Source: Bacteroidaceae bacterium
Lineage (GTDB): Bacteria > Bacteroidota > Bacteroidia > Bacteroidales > Bacteroidaceae
Direction: 5' to 3'
DNA length: 64,000 nucleotides
Assembly (NCBI GenBank): GCA_024398615.1
Contig: JAKSIU010000008.1
Coordinates: 1-64,000, forward strand
Positions 43,775-51,925 of this stretch are shown here, piece by piece. Every line of letters starts with the position of its first letter. Position 1 is the stretch's first letter. The notes beneath the pieces are model-generated. The model was not told where the DNA came from. It did not search any database and saw only the letters and a program-made list of their open reading frames with translations. Position numbers and translations under genes: made by a program.

Positions 43775-46426
43775 TTAATCTGTTTCCTGATACGGCATGC
43801 CGTTCGAACGGTTCGGCCAGTAGACGGCGAATACGTTATATGGGTGGTTGGAAGAGCCGTACCCTATGTCCAGGATCTCGTCACCCTGCTGGATGAAGAA
43901 CGAGTATCCGTGAGCGGAGTTGTTCGCGAAAGCATGGTTGACAGAGCCTGAGAACTTCATCTCTTCGGTTCCCGCCTCGTATGTCCCGAGTATCTCGGTT
44001 CCTGCCTCAGTCAGGCCGACAGGTTCTCCCGTAAGAGATCCAAGCCACAGGCCGACTCCTTCCAGGCCGGCAGCTTTCCACTGATCGACTGTAAAAGAAT
44101 CGTCCATCCACGGCGAATATTTGACATCGCTTGCATCCCAGTACTTGATGCCGAGCGTAAAATTCGAGAAAGCATCTCCCGTAAGAGTGATGTCATAGTC
44201 AATGCCGGTTGCGGAAGTCGGCACCTTGGTCACGATAGCCATGTCGCCAATATCCATCATATATGCATCGCTGGAAACCGAGAAGTTCGTCTTCGAGAAG
44301 TTGATTTTGCATTTCGGTGTGATATATTTTTCCCATACAGGGTCACACTGGATTTTCGCCATGGAGTTGAATGTTTTGTTCAGGATGCCGCCCAGGCTGT
44401 AGATGAACGGAGAAAGCGCCACTTCAGGCGTCAGGGCGAACTTCCTGCCGAGATAGGTACCATTGCTGATCAATCCGAACTTCAGAGTGCAGTCGCATTT
44501 GACTCCGCACGACAGCAGGCCATAGACGCTGATTCCAGGCCTGAACTCCAAGCCTGGAACGGCGTTGATGCTGCCAGTGAGACCACCTATCTGAGGCACG
44601 AACGGGCTTACATCATCGGACGAATTCGGCTCCAGCGAATGACGTACCGTGATACCGTCACCCTTGTTGTATGACAGTCCGAAGCTGCCCAGATCCTTTG
44701 TATATGTGAGGCTGGTCTGGAATTCCAGTTCTCCCCCGACGCCCAACTTGCCCCATATCTCCAGTTGTGGGATACATACGAAACCCGGAGCCACGATGAT
44801 TGGGGTGAACTTAAGGGTGATGAAATGGAAACTTTCCTCCAGATAGGCCTCGCCCTTGAGGGAGAATGAAGCGTTGATCTCGATCTTCGGATTGCAGACC
44901 ATATGGATATACTGGAACTCGCCATGCACAATACCGAGTGCCGCCTTCATTCCGAGGTTCATTCTGGCGCCGATAGTCATCTCGCAACCGCGCCCCTCGA
45001 GGGTCTTGCTGAGGCTTGGGGTAGTGAAGGTGTGTTTCACCGCAGCCCTGGTTCCGAGCAGCTTGCTGGTGGTATTCCCGTCGAAAATCAGGTCTCCGTT
45101 GCTGTTCAGACTGAATTCCACAGGATTGCCCAAACGGTCCACAATGCTCTCGATCTGGCTTGCGTCTATCTCGAAGCCGCCGTCTTCCAGTTCATTGCCG
45201 GCCTCGTCATACAGCGGTGTGCCGGCCACGAGCTCCTCGAAAGGAGCGGCCACATCCGGATCCGACACCGCCCAGATCTCGAAATGGTCCGTATCCAGCT
45301 GCTTGCAGCTCTTTATCTTCAACAGCGCGCCTTTCGGCATGTCGCTGGTATGTTGGTCGAACAGCATCCAGTTTCCCACTGCCGGCTGAAGATCGCGGTG
45401 TACTATTGCCGTCACTTCGGGGGCATATATCCTGCCGGACGGGCCTTCGAGATACTGGCCGTCCGTGTAAATGGGGCTGCTTGATATTTTTGTGATCTGA
45501 ATGAGGTCCAGCTTGTCAGCGGTCATCACGGTGGCATTCGACTTCAGCACGGACTTTGCGCCCGGAATCTGCCGCTGGCTGTCGATGTCACCCACGGTGT
45601 AGAGCACTCCGCTGCATAGTTCCTTTCCCATCTTTGTTCCCGACACCTTTGCGATGCGCTCTCCTTCCTTGGTTACGAATGTGATCTCGAAGCCCTTGAT
45701 GTAGTTGCGCGCCGGCACTATAAGGTAGAACGGCCTGACTTCCCCTGCTTCAAGGGTCAGCCCTTCCTCGCCAAGATCGAGGGTAATGATGCCGCCTTGA
45801 CCCGCAAACTCGGCTGTCGGAGTGTCGTCGGACCATTTTATGACGGCCTGGCCGCTTACGCTGCTGCCGCTCAGGTCGCGGAACTCGATGCTGCGCAGCA
45901 CGGTCGCCTGATCGAAGCACATTCCGGTTTTCAGGATGGACATCACATTGGTGAACTTCACGCCTGTGGTACGGCTGCCGCGTCCAACCATTATGTTGGA
46001 TTCAGGATCGGCCTGCGGTACGCCATGTCCGCTTGCGAGATGCTGTACTGCCGGGAATGTGAATGAGATCTCCGTGCCGTTATCAGTGGCATCGGCCGAA
46101 TATGGTGACAGGGCAATGAGATCACCTGCAGGAATGTTGGCCGTGGACTTGAATTCAGCAGTCTTGCCATCCTCAGAAATATCTGCAGCAGTTATACTCA
46201 GGAGCGTATTTGCAGCGCCCGCTCCGAATATGCCGATGGCGTCCCCGTCTTCCCAGAAGGATTCCACCTTCACTCCGGGATTGTCAATCAATATGGCTCT
46301 GGTGGAGTTGTCGCTTATGACGGCGGTAAGCGAGTTCGCTTTGGTAACCTGGCTCCCGGTCTCATCCTGCCTCATGCAGGAGCAGAGCAGCGACAAGGCG
46401 CAAAGAATCAATATGTCTTTTTTCAT
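43775..46426 (-). CDS. Large fimbrillin-like lipoprotein
   Basis: 883 residues from the ATG at 46426 (another ATG lies two codons earlier). The signal ends in a lipobox (LSLLCSC). The first 270 residues match the Bacteroidales fimbrillin/Mfa-like pattern: NSTRAILID, FWEDGDAIGIFGAG, LIALSPYSA and FYLIVPARNY. The remaining 600 residues are strand-rich and unfamiliar, much longer than pilin subunits. The protein is probably surface-exposed. It is the second gene of an operon with the BACON lipoprotein (13-nt gap). It could be a pilus-associated tip or a stand-alone adhesin; the exact role is unknown. Confidence 0.75.
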   Translation of the reverse strand: MKKDILILCALSLLCSCMRQDETGSQVTKANSLTAVISDNSTRAILIDNPGVKVESFWEDGDAIGIFGAGAANTLLSITAADISEDGKTAEFKSTANIPAGDLIALSPYSADATDNGTEISFTFPAVQHLASGHGVPQADPESNIMVGRGSRTTGVKFTNVMSILKTGMCFDQATVLRSIEFRDLSGSSVSGQAVIKWSDDTPTAEFAGQGGIITLDLGEEGLTLEAGEVRPFYLIVPARNYIKGFEITFVTKEGERIAKVSGTKMGKELCSGVLYTVGDIDSQRQIPGAKSVLKSNATVMTADKLDLIQITKISSSPIYTDGQYLEGPSGRIYAPEVTAIVHRDLQPAVGNWMLFDQHTSDMPKGALLKIKSCKQLDTDHFEIWAVSDPDVAAPFEELVAGTPLYDEAGNELEDGGFEIDASQIESIVDRLGNPVEFSLNSNGDLIFDGNTTSKLLGTRAAVKHTFTTPSLSKTLEGRGCEMTIGARMNLGMKAALGIVHGEFQYIHMVCNPKIEINASFSLKGEAYLEESFHFITLKFTPIIVAPGFVCIPQLEIWGKLGVGGELEFQTSLTYTKDLGSFGLSYNKGDGITVRHSLEPNSSDDVSPFVPQIGGLTGSINAVPGLEFRPGISVYGLLSCGVKCDCTLKFGLISNGTYLGRKFALTPEVALSPFIYSLGGILNKTFNSMAKIQCDPVWEKYITPKCKINFSKTNFSVSSDAYMMDIGDMAIVTKVPTSATGIDYDITLTGDAFSNFTLGIKYWDASDVKYSPWMDDSFTVDQWKAAGLEGVGLWLGSLTGEPVGLTEAGTEILGTYEAGTEEMKFSGSVNHAFANNSAHGYSFFIQQGDEILDIGYGSSNHPYNVFAVYWPNRSNGMPYQETD

Positions 46427-46439
46427 AGTCATCAATTTT

Positions 46440-47189
46440 TCAGTCCCAGTCTATATGGTCACCATAGCCGTAGTCATCTCCGGAAAGGACGACATCGGCA
46501 TCGGCGACGGTGAATGATGTGCGTGATGTACTGGTGTACGAGTCGAGGTCGGAAACCACGGTCACCGTGGCCTTCCTGGCCATGTCGGAGTCCTTGCGTG
46601 CGGTGGAGCTGAGTTCCAGTGTCGCATTGTCTATCCGTTTGACGCTGAGCCAGTCAGCATCGGAAGAGGGAGTCCAGCTTATGCAGTTGGTACGGATGAA
46701 CATTTGTATGGTCTCGCCTGCCGGATCCAGAAACACAGACTTGCCGTAGAGATCGGTGGACATGATCACGCGGCTCTCCTGACGGACAGTCAACGTATGG
46801 CTGTATGTGCTTCCGGCCTTTATCGTGACGGTGCAGACACGAGGCTGACAATAGTCGTAATCTCCGTTGTCAGTGCGCGGAGCGAATTCGTCCACAATTA
46901 TGTCAAGCTCGTATCCGTAGTCTTCGCCCTTGATGATATTGGTCCGGCACCAGTCGGCATCGCTGCTGGCGGTCCAGTCAGAGATGTTGGTCCTTATCAG
47001 GAAATTCCTTCCCTGCTCCGGGCAGGTGGTGTTGTATTCGTCCGGTATGTCCGCAGTGAAGAACGGCTTGTCATCTTCGATATCGCCTCCATTGTTGCCG
47101 GGATCATCGGGACCGTCAGGAGTCTGCCTGACGCAGCCTGCAAGCAGGAAAAATGCTGGAATTGACAGTAGCAGGAGTATTTTCTTCAT
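46440..47189 (-). CDS. BACON-domain lipoprotein
   Basis: 249 residues from the ATG at 47189 (the frame extends to a TTG). The lipobox LLAGC is at about residue 18. A Gly/Asp/Asn linker leads to two BACON-type Ig-like domains. Each carries the WTASSDADWC or WTPSSDADWLSV signature and a strand such as CTVTIKAGSTYSHTLTVRQ. BACON domains bind mucin or carbohydrate or act as spacers on Bacteroidales surface lipoproteins. It is co-transcribed with the large fimbrillin-like gene. Confidence 0.82.
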   Translation of the reverse strand: MKKILLLLSIPAFFLLAGCVRQTPDGPDDPGNNGGDIEDDKPFFTADIPDEYNTTCPEQGRNFLIRTNISDWTASSDADWCRTNIIKGEDYGYELDIIVDEFAPRTDNGDYDYCQPRVCTVTIKAGSTYSHTLTVRQESRVIMSTDLYGKSVFLDPAGETIQMFIRTNCISWTPSSDADWLSVKRIDNATLELSSTARKDSDMARKATVTVVSDLDSYTSTSRTSFTVADADVVLSGDDYGYGDHIDWD

Positions 47190-47223
47190 TTCTGGCAATT
47201 TGATTTAATTTGACAGAGCAATA

Positions 47224-47235
47224 GCACAATTGTGC
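47224..47235. promoter_or_regulatory. 12-bp perfect palindrome (GCACAATTGTGC) between blaR1-like and BACON genes
   Basis: Located 35 nt upstream of the BACON lipoprotein start and 19 nt past the blaR1-like stop. Possible operator; no strong T-tract, so a terminator is less likely. Confidence 0.35.
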
Positions 47236-47253
47236 GTAAATATATGAATTTTT

Positions 47254-48885
47254 TTAAAAAGCAATGACGAGAATGTTGTTCCCGGTATTCACCAGCCTGA
47301 AAGAGAGCTGTTCCGCCTGATCGGTGTCTGTCCTGGCAATGATAATATTGTCGGACGGATTGTCCTGTATCATGTCATGGATTTGTGGGCTGACGGTGGC
47401 GGTCCTTGCTGACAATTCCACTGTAATGGCTGCCGCATCGGCCATGAGGCTGTTCAGACGGCTTCTGTCATTGTCGGCTACAGCCTGCGAGACGGCATCG
47501 AGGAGGGCAATGAAACTGCTGAATCCGGCACTGGGGCGGACATCCCTGCGCTTGTAAGAATTGTCACCGTACCGGTCATTGCAGATGTAGCGGTACTGGT
47601 CACCCATGAACTGGACAAGATCGACTGTGACGTTGCTGGCGGACGCATCGGCTATGCCCAGATACGTGTTGGCTGCTGCTGCCAGTTCTGCCAGTCTGGC
47701 GGCAATGGCTGCATCGGCCTGAATGGAATCGCAGAGGACTCTGATTTCAGTATTGCTGCGGTAGATTCCGTTTTCCGGGCGTTTCAGTATAAGCATGCAA
47801 TTGCCGTTTCTGCGGATCTGTGAGATGCTGTACTCCCTGCCATGCACAGGTGTGACATAGAACCCCCAGTCGCAACCATCTTCGGGGTAGGCCAGTTGGT
47901 GGGCTATATGTTGGCGTCCTATGTCGTCAAGTGGAACCTGCCTGTTCAAGTCAACCGTCAGCAGTGAGGATGGTCTTTCAACGTAGACGGTCATGGCGGT
48001 GAGCGTCAGCCAGACCGTAATGACAGCCGGAATGTATGCCAGTTTGAGCACGGCCAGCGGTTTGGAGGTGCGGCGGTTTATCATCAGAATCCTGTCCTTG
48101 AGGTTGCTTGAACGGAAACTGTTGGTGTATGGAATGGTCATCGAGGCCGATGCGAATCCAATCAGCACGTTCTGATAATGCCCGCTGTCAAAGCCCGATG
48201 CAAGCACGCAGGCATCGGCCTCGAACTCGTGGAGACGGCACAGGTCACGGCGCAGCAGCCAAATGGCGGGGTTGAACCACTGCGGTATGGACAGGATGTC
48301 AACCAGCAGCAGCTCATGTGAATGGCGCAGGGCCACATGCGCCTTCTCGTGGGCGAGTATTGCGCAGTCAGCGGCTTTGCCGGAAGGAAGCACTATGTAA
48401 TTCATCCAGCTGAACGGCTGTATGTCACCATCCGATTCAAGAACCGTAATGCCATTGTCGCTGCTGGTCTTTGTGCACTTTCCTAAAATGGAACGTACGC
48501 GCATTATCGAGACCGCGATGCGGCATATCAGGAATGCCGCTCCGGCAAGGTATGCCGTCAGGAGCACAAGGAACCAGCCGGAGGTTTTCCGGTCGGCAGG
48601 TTCTGCCGTCACGTCAGAGTCCGATGTTACGGCAACTGACGGCGCAATGGAATTCACCATGTCTGCGGCATCGGATATGATGGTCTGTTCCATTGTAGTA
48701 GCGTGGGTCTCAATCTCGACATGTCTTGTGATCCTGCATAATGGAAGAATGTAAGCAATAGCCAGAGATGACACCAGCACTGCACGTCCAATGCGGTGGA
48801 AGGTGTCCTTCCGCATGAGCAGGTGGTACAGTAGCGTGAATACTGCCGTCAGTGCCGATGCTTTCAGTATGTAGGTCAGGAACAT
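47254..48885 (-). CDS. BlaR1/MecR1-type M56 peptidase sensor
   Basis: 543 residues. Membrane helices lie at the N-terminus (LTYILKASALTAVFTLLYHLL), near 35-50, at about 110-130 and at about 285-305. A zinc-peptidase motif HEKAH sits in ILAHEKAHVALRHSHELLL, with the later EFEADACVL segment providing the distal ligand. The domain after residue 310 faces the periplasm and has no penicillin-binding signature, so the signal is unlikely to be beta-lactam. Five nt after the BlaI-type gene. Known pairs work by cleaving BlaI after signal detection. Confidence 0.87.
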   Translation of the reverse strand: MFLTYILKASALTAVFTLLYHLLMRKDTFHRIGRAVLVSSLAIAYILPLCRITRHVEIETHATTMEQTIISDAADMVNSIAPSVAVTSDSDVTAEPADRKTSGWFLVLLTAYLAGAAFLICRIAVSIMRVRSILGKCTKTSSDNGITVLESDGDIQPFSWMNYIVLPSGKAADCAILAHEKAHVALRHSHELLLVDILSIPQWFNPAIWLLRRDLCRLHEFEADACVLASGFDSGHYQNVLIGFASASMTIPYTNSFRSSNLKDRILMINRRTSKPLAVLKLAYIPAVITVWLTLTAMTVYVERPSSLLTVDLNRQVPLDDIGRQHIAHQLAYPEDGCDWGFYVTPVHGREYSISQIRRNGNCMLILKRPENGIYRSNTEIRVLCDSIQADAAIAARLAELAAAANTYLGIADASASNVTVDLVQFMGDQYRYICNDRYGDNSYKRRDVRPSAGFSSFIALLDAVSQAVADNDRSRLNSLMADAAAITVELSARTATVSPQIHDMIQDNPSDNIIIARTDTDQAEQLSFRLVNTGNNILVIAF

Positions 48886-48890
48886 GTTGT

Positions 48891-49253
48891 CTAGAGTTTT
48901 CCGTTCTCCTTTATTTCAATGATCTTTTTCAGTTCGTCGACTGAGATTTTCTCATCTTTAAGGAATGACATGACCACACGTGAATACGAACTGCTGAAAA
49001 ATTCCTCAACGATGCCGTGAATTCCGAACTTGCTGTAATCCTCGCGGCTGACAATGGGGAAATACTGGAAGTTGGTACCATAAGGCTTGTGGTCAATGAA
49101 ACCGTCGGCCTGTAATGTGCGGACCTGATTGGACAGGGTATTTGTGGTGGGCTTGGGCTCAGGGTACTTTTCCTGCAGTTCCTTGATGAACATTTTGCCG
49201 TAAGTCCAGTAATACTCCATGATTGTCTTTTCCTTTCCTGTAAGTCTTCTCAT
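48891..49253 (-). CDS. BlaI/MecI/CopY-family transcriptional repressor
   Basis: 120 residues. Winged helix: LTGKEKTIMEYYWTYGKMFIKEL, then TTNTLSNQVRTLQADGFIDHKPYGTNFQY. The C-terminal helices (VVMSFLKDEKISVDELKKIIE) mediate dimerisation. It would repress its own operon with the M56 sensor and perhaps the lipoprotein genes downstream. No clear BlaI operator was found in the 119 bp upstream. Confidence 0.92.
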   Translation of the reverse strand: MRRLTGKEKTIMEYYWTYGKMFIKELQEKYPEPKPTTNTLSNQVRTLQADGFIDHKPYGTNFQYFPIVSREDYSKFGIHGIVEEFFSSSYSRVVMSFLKDEKISVDELKKIIEIKENGKL

Positions 49254-49360
49254 AGTTGTCCGGGTGTATGATTCTGATGTAAAGAAAAGAGATTTTATTT
49301 ACTCAACAAAATTTTTTTATTGAAATATTTATTGGCCGGCTAATTTTTTGAATAAATGGT

Positions 49361-49368
49361 TACCTTTG
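49361..49368 (+). promoter_or_regulatory. -7 promoter element (TACCTTTG) for the PARG gene
   Basis: Exact TAnnTTTG, 4 nt before the ATG at 49373. Either the mRNA is leaderless or translation starts at the later in-frame ATG at 49460. Confidence 0.5.
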
Positions 49369-49372
49369 CAGC

Positions 49373-50314
49373 ATGTTACATGCACAGACCTGGAATTCGA
49401 ATATCTGGCTTTGCGGATGGTACAAGGCCACAAGTACAAGGAACGGTGATTCACGCCCCATGCTGCAGAAGGTTTTCCGTCACAATCTGGAGATTTTCCG
49501 TGACGGAGCGTACCGGACGGAATCGGAAAAGGTTGTTACGCTGCCATTGCGTGCGGAATATGTTCCCGAGGCTCAGATGTTCCGCGAACCTATTCAACTG
49601 ACATCCGATTATGCCAAAGTGGAGACCGATGTCGAGGTTATCAATGAGGACTGCATCCTGGCTGCCAGGGCTTTGGTGGAGCAGGGAATGGACCCGGCCC
49701 TGTTGAACATGGCCAGCCTGTATCATCCCGGTGGCGGGGTGCTGGACGGGTCGGGTGCTCAGGAAGAGGATCTTTGCCGTCGCAGCACACTGGCTGTTTC
49801 GCTTTACCAGTTTTCGCTTACAGGTGGCAGACATGGCGATCTGGCTCAGATGGTCGGGGTCGGACGCAGGGCAGAGCGCTATCCCATGGACAACACATGC
49901 GGTGGCATTTACAGTCCGGGAATCACGTTCTTCCGCGGTACGCGCGATGAGGGTTATGTGCTTCTGGACAATCCGTTCCGTGCGGCTGTAATTTCGGTGG
50001 CATCGTTGAATTTCAACCCGAAACACGGGCACAGCATGCTGGTTGACGGCATGATTTCCAGCTCTGACAGTGAGATTATCATGGAGAAAATCCGTACCAT
50101 TCTGCGCATAGGAGCATTGAAAGGCCATGACAGCCTGGTGCTGGGAGCCTTGGGATGCGGCGCGTTCTGTACACCCCCCGCCCAGATGGCACGCCTGTTC
50201 CACCTGGTCCTTGACGAAGCGGAGTTTCAGGGACGTTTCAGAAAGATAGTGTTTGCCATTACAGATTCGGCAAACAGCAACAACTTCAAGCCATTTTCAA
50301 GGGAGCTGGGTTGA
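49373..50314 (+). CDS. Microbial-type poly(ADP-ribose) glycohydrolase (TIGR02452)
   Basis: 313 residues from 49373, or 284 from the ATG at 49460, which begins MLQKVFRHNLEIFRDG like typical family members. The macrodomain-type PARG signature GGG-x7-QEE is intact in HPGGGVLDGSGAQEED (about 120-135), followed by LCRRSTL. Later conserved parts are YSPGITFFR and LVLGALGCGAF. The family removes ADP-ribose polymers or ADP-ribose from proteins or nucleic acids in the cytosol. No ADP-ribosyltransferase is adjacent. Its 3' end overlaps the convergent esterase gene by 18 bp. Confidence 0.9.
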   Translation: MLHAQTWNSNIWLCGWYKATSTRNGDSRPMLQKVFRHNLEIFRDGAYRTESEKVVTLPLRAEYVPEAQMFREPIQLTSDYAKVETDVEVINEDCILAARALVEQGMDPALLNMASLYHPGGGVLDGSGAQEEDLCRRSTLAVSLYQFSLTGGRHGDLAQMVGVGRRAERYPMDNTCGGIYSPGITFFRGTRDEGYVLLDNPFRAAVISVASLNFNPKHGHSMLVDGMISSSDSEIIMEKIRTILRIGALKGHDSLVLGALGCGAFCTPPAQMARLFHLVLDEAEFQGRFRKIVFAITDSANSNNFKPFSRELG

Positions 50315-51832
50315 GGTCAGGAAACCCGGGCCGGATTCGTACTGACCGCTTGCCTGAAGGCTGTGTTCCTGGCCTTTCAGCCACAGGATCTGGGCTTCAG
50401 ATCCCTTGTGACTGACAATGAGTCCGCCCTGAACCTTCCAGGAAATGTTGCCGTCTACCGGTCCGGACACACTGAAATGTCCGCCGCCCAGATTCTCGAC
50501 AACGGCCTGCTGCGGAACACGCTCCTCATAGAAGAAACGGGTCATGTCACTGCGTATGGCATAGTGATTGCTGTTCGGCTGCTTGTCTTCACGGTTTGTG
50601 TTGAAGGCATGGCCTTCGCCGGGGTAGGGGTGGAATTCGCTTCTCAGTCCAAGTTCACGGGCCTTGTCATGAATGCTCTCGGAACCATACATGACATCGG
50701 CCAGACCGCTGGCAATGAAATTACCTGCAATGCTGAACGGATAGCCCTTGCCGAACGGGACAATCTGGTCTGCATCTCCGTGGAACGATATTATTGAAGT
50801 CTTTGAGTTTTCCAGCATGTCCAGCGTGCTCACAGCTCCCCACATGTTGGCTATGGCGCGTATCTTGAACTTGTCTGTCAGGTCGTTGTCTGCATGGTCA
50901 ATGGGACCCATGTCTTCCAGATCGGCCCCGATGAGCTTCCTGTGTCCCCGGGTGGATTCAGGTCGCTGTGCATCGTTCATGAATACCATGTTCAATGAAG
51001 TTATGCTGCCGGAACTGGAGCCGGCTACGAAAAGCCAGTCGGTGTCTATGCCCAGTTCATCGGCTTTGGAGACCAGCCAGCGCATGGCTGCGTGCGCGTC
51101 CTGGGCGGCGGCATAACCGGCACGCTCAATATCGGCCTTTCCTATGTGGAAGCCCATGCGGTAGTTCATGCTGGCGGTCACGTAGCCCATAGAGGCGAAA
51201 TGGTGGCATAAATCGACAAAGACAGGGTCCTTCTTGTCTCCGAAATAGAATGCTCCGCCATGGATGAACAGGATGAGCGGATGCTTCTCTCTGGTGTCAA
51301 CCGGACGGCAAAGGTCCAGCGTAAGCTCAAGATTCCTTTGGCTGAAACTGTTCAGAACGCCTTGGGTGAAGATTCTTGTGATGTCCGATTCCACTCCGGG
51401 CATGGAAGTCCAGTAACCTCTTGCATGACCGTAAACAAGGTCCGCGGAGTCTTTCGTCTCAAGGTACGGTTCACGCATGAACCTGTAGTCCGATTCCACG
51501 AAAACCGGTTCGACATACGGTTCGAACGATATTTTTCCAGTACGGACGTTTATTTTTCCAGTATTCTTCTGACCGTGGCCCAAGTGCGTTATGACAATAC
51601 GCTTTCCTCTGATCTGATATGTCATGCTGTCGGGTGCGGCGATTCCGTCTGTGTCGGCCTTGGATGGCGAATATATGGCCGCCGTATCATTGTGGGTCAT
51701 GAAATAATAGTCAGTTCCCTTGTATCTGGCCTTGTACCATGTGTCATCGCCCGGCAGATTGAACTTCTTTCCGCATGCGGTCAGCAGCAGTACCGCAATC
51801 AGAATGTGAATGTATTGACCATGTCTTTTCAT
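50297..51832 (-). CDS. Alpha/beta-hydrolase (carboxylesterase-like) lipoprotein
   Basis: 511 residues. The lipobox LLLTAC places the Cys at about residue 20. An N-terminal strand-rich part of about 170 residues precedes the hydrolase domain. The oxyanion motif is FIHGGAF, the nucleophile elbow GSSSGS, and a C-terminal GHAF supplies the His, with an Asp in HGDADQIVPF. Probably a cell-surface or periplasmic esterase or peptidase acting on acylated glycans or peptides; the substrate is unknown. A short C-terminal strand domain (LGGGHFSVSG) follows the catalytic part. Confidence 0.85.
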   Translation of the reverse strand: MKRHGQYIHILIAVLLLTACGKKFNLPGDDTWYKARYKGTDYYFMTHNDTAAIYSPSKADTDGIAAPDSMTYQIRGKRIVITHLGHGQKNTGKINVRTGKISFEPYVEPVFVESDYRFMREPYLETKDSADLVYGHARGYWTSMPGVESDITRIFTQGVLNSFSQRNLELTLDLCRPVDTREKHPLILFIHGGAFYFGDKKDPVFVDLCHHFASMGYVTASMNYRMGFHIGKADIERAGYAAAQDAHAAMRWLVSKADELGIDTDWLFVAGSSSGSITSLNMVFMNDAQRPESTRGHRKLIGADLEDMGPIDHADNDLTDKFKIRAIANMWGAVSTLDMLENSKTSIISFHGDADQIVPFGKGYPFSIAGNFIASGLADVMYGSESIHDKARELGLRSEFHPYPGEGHAFNTNREDKQPNSNHYAIRSDMTRFFYEERVPQQAVVENLGGGHFSVSGPVDGNISWKVQGGLIVSHKGSEAQILWLKGQEHSLQASGQYESGPGFLTSTQLP

Positions 51833-51836
51833 ACTG

Positions 51837-51844
51837 CAAAACTA
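51837..51844 (-). promoter_or_regulatory. -7 promoter element (TAGTTTTG) for the esterase gene
   Basis: Exact TAnnTTTG on the minus strand, 4 nt before the ATG. It is divergent from the CNNM promoter 65 bp away. Confidence 0.45.
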
Positions 51845-51908
51845 CCGACTTTGGACCATACTCCCAAATAGTATAGCCACAATAGGTCCGCCTGTTCCAA
51901 AAATGCAT

Positions 51909-51916
51909 TAACTTTG
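51909..51916 (+). promoter_or_regulatory. -7 promoter element (TAACTTTG) for the CNNM-CBS gene
   Basis: Exact TAnnTTTG, 9 nt before the ATG at 51926. Confidence 0.5.
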
Positions 51917-51925
51917 CAGGCAGTT

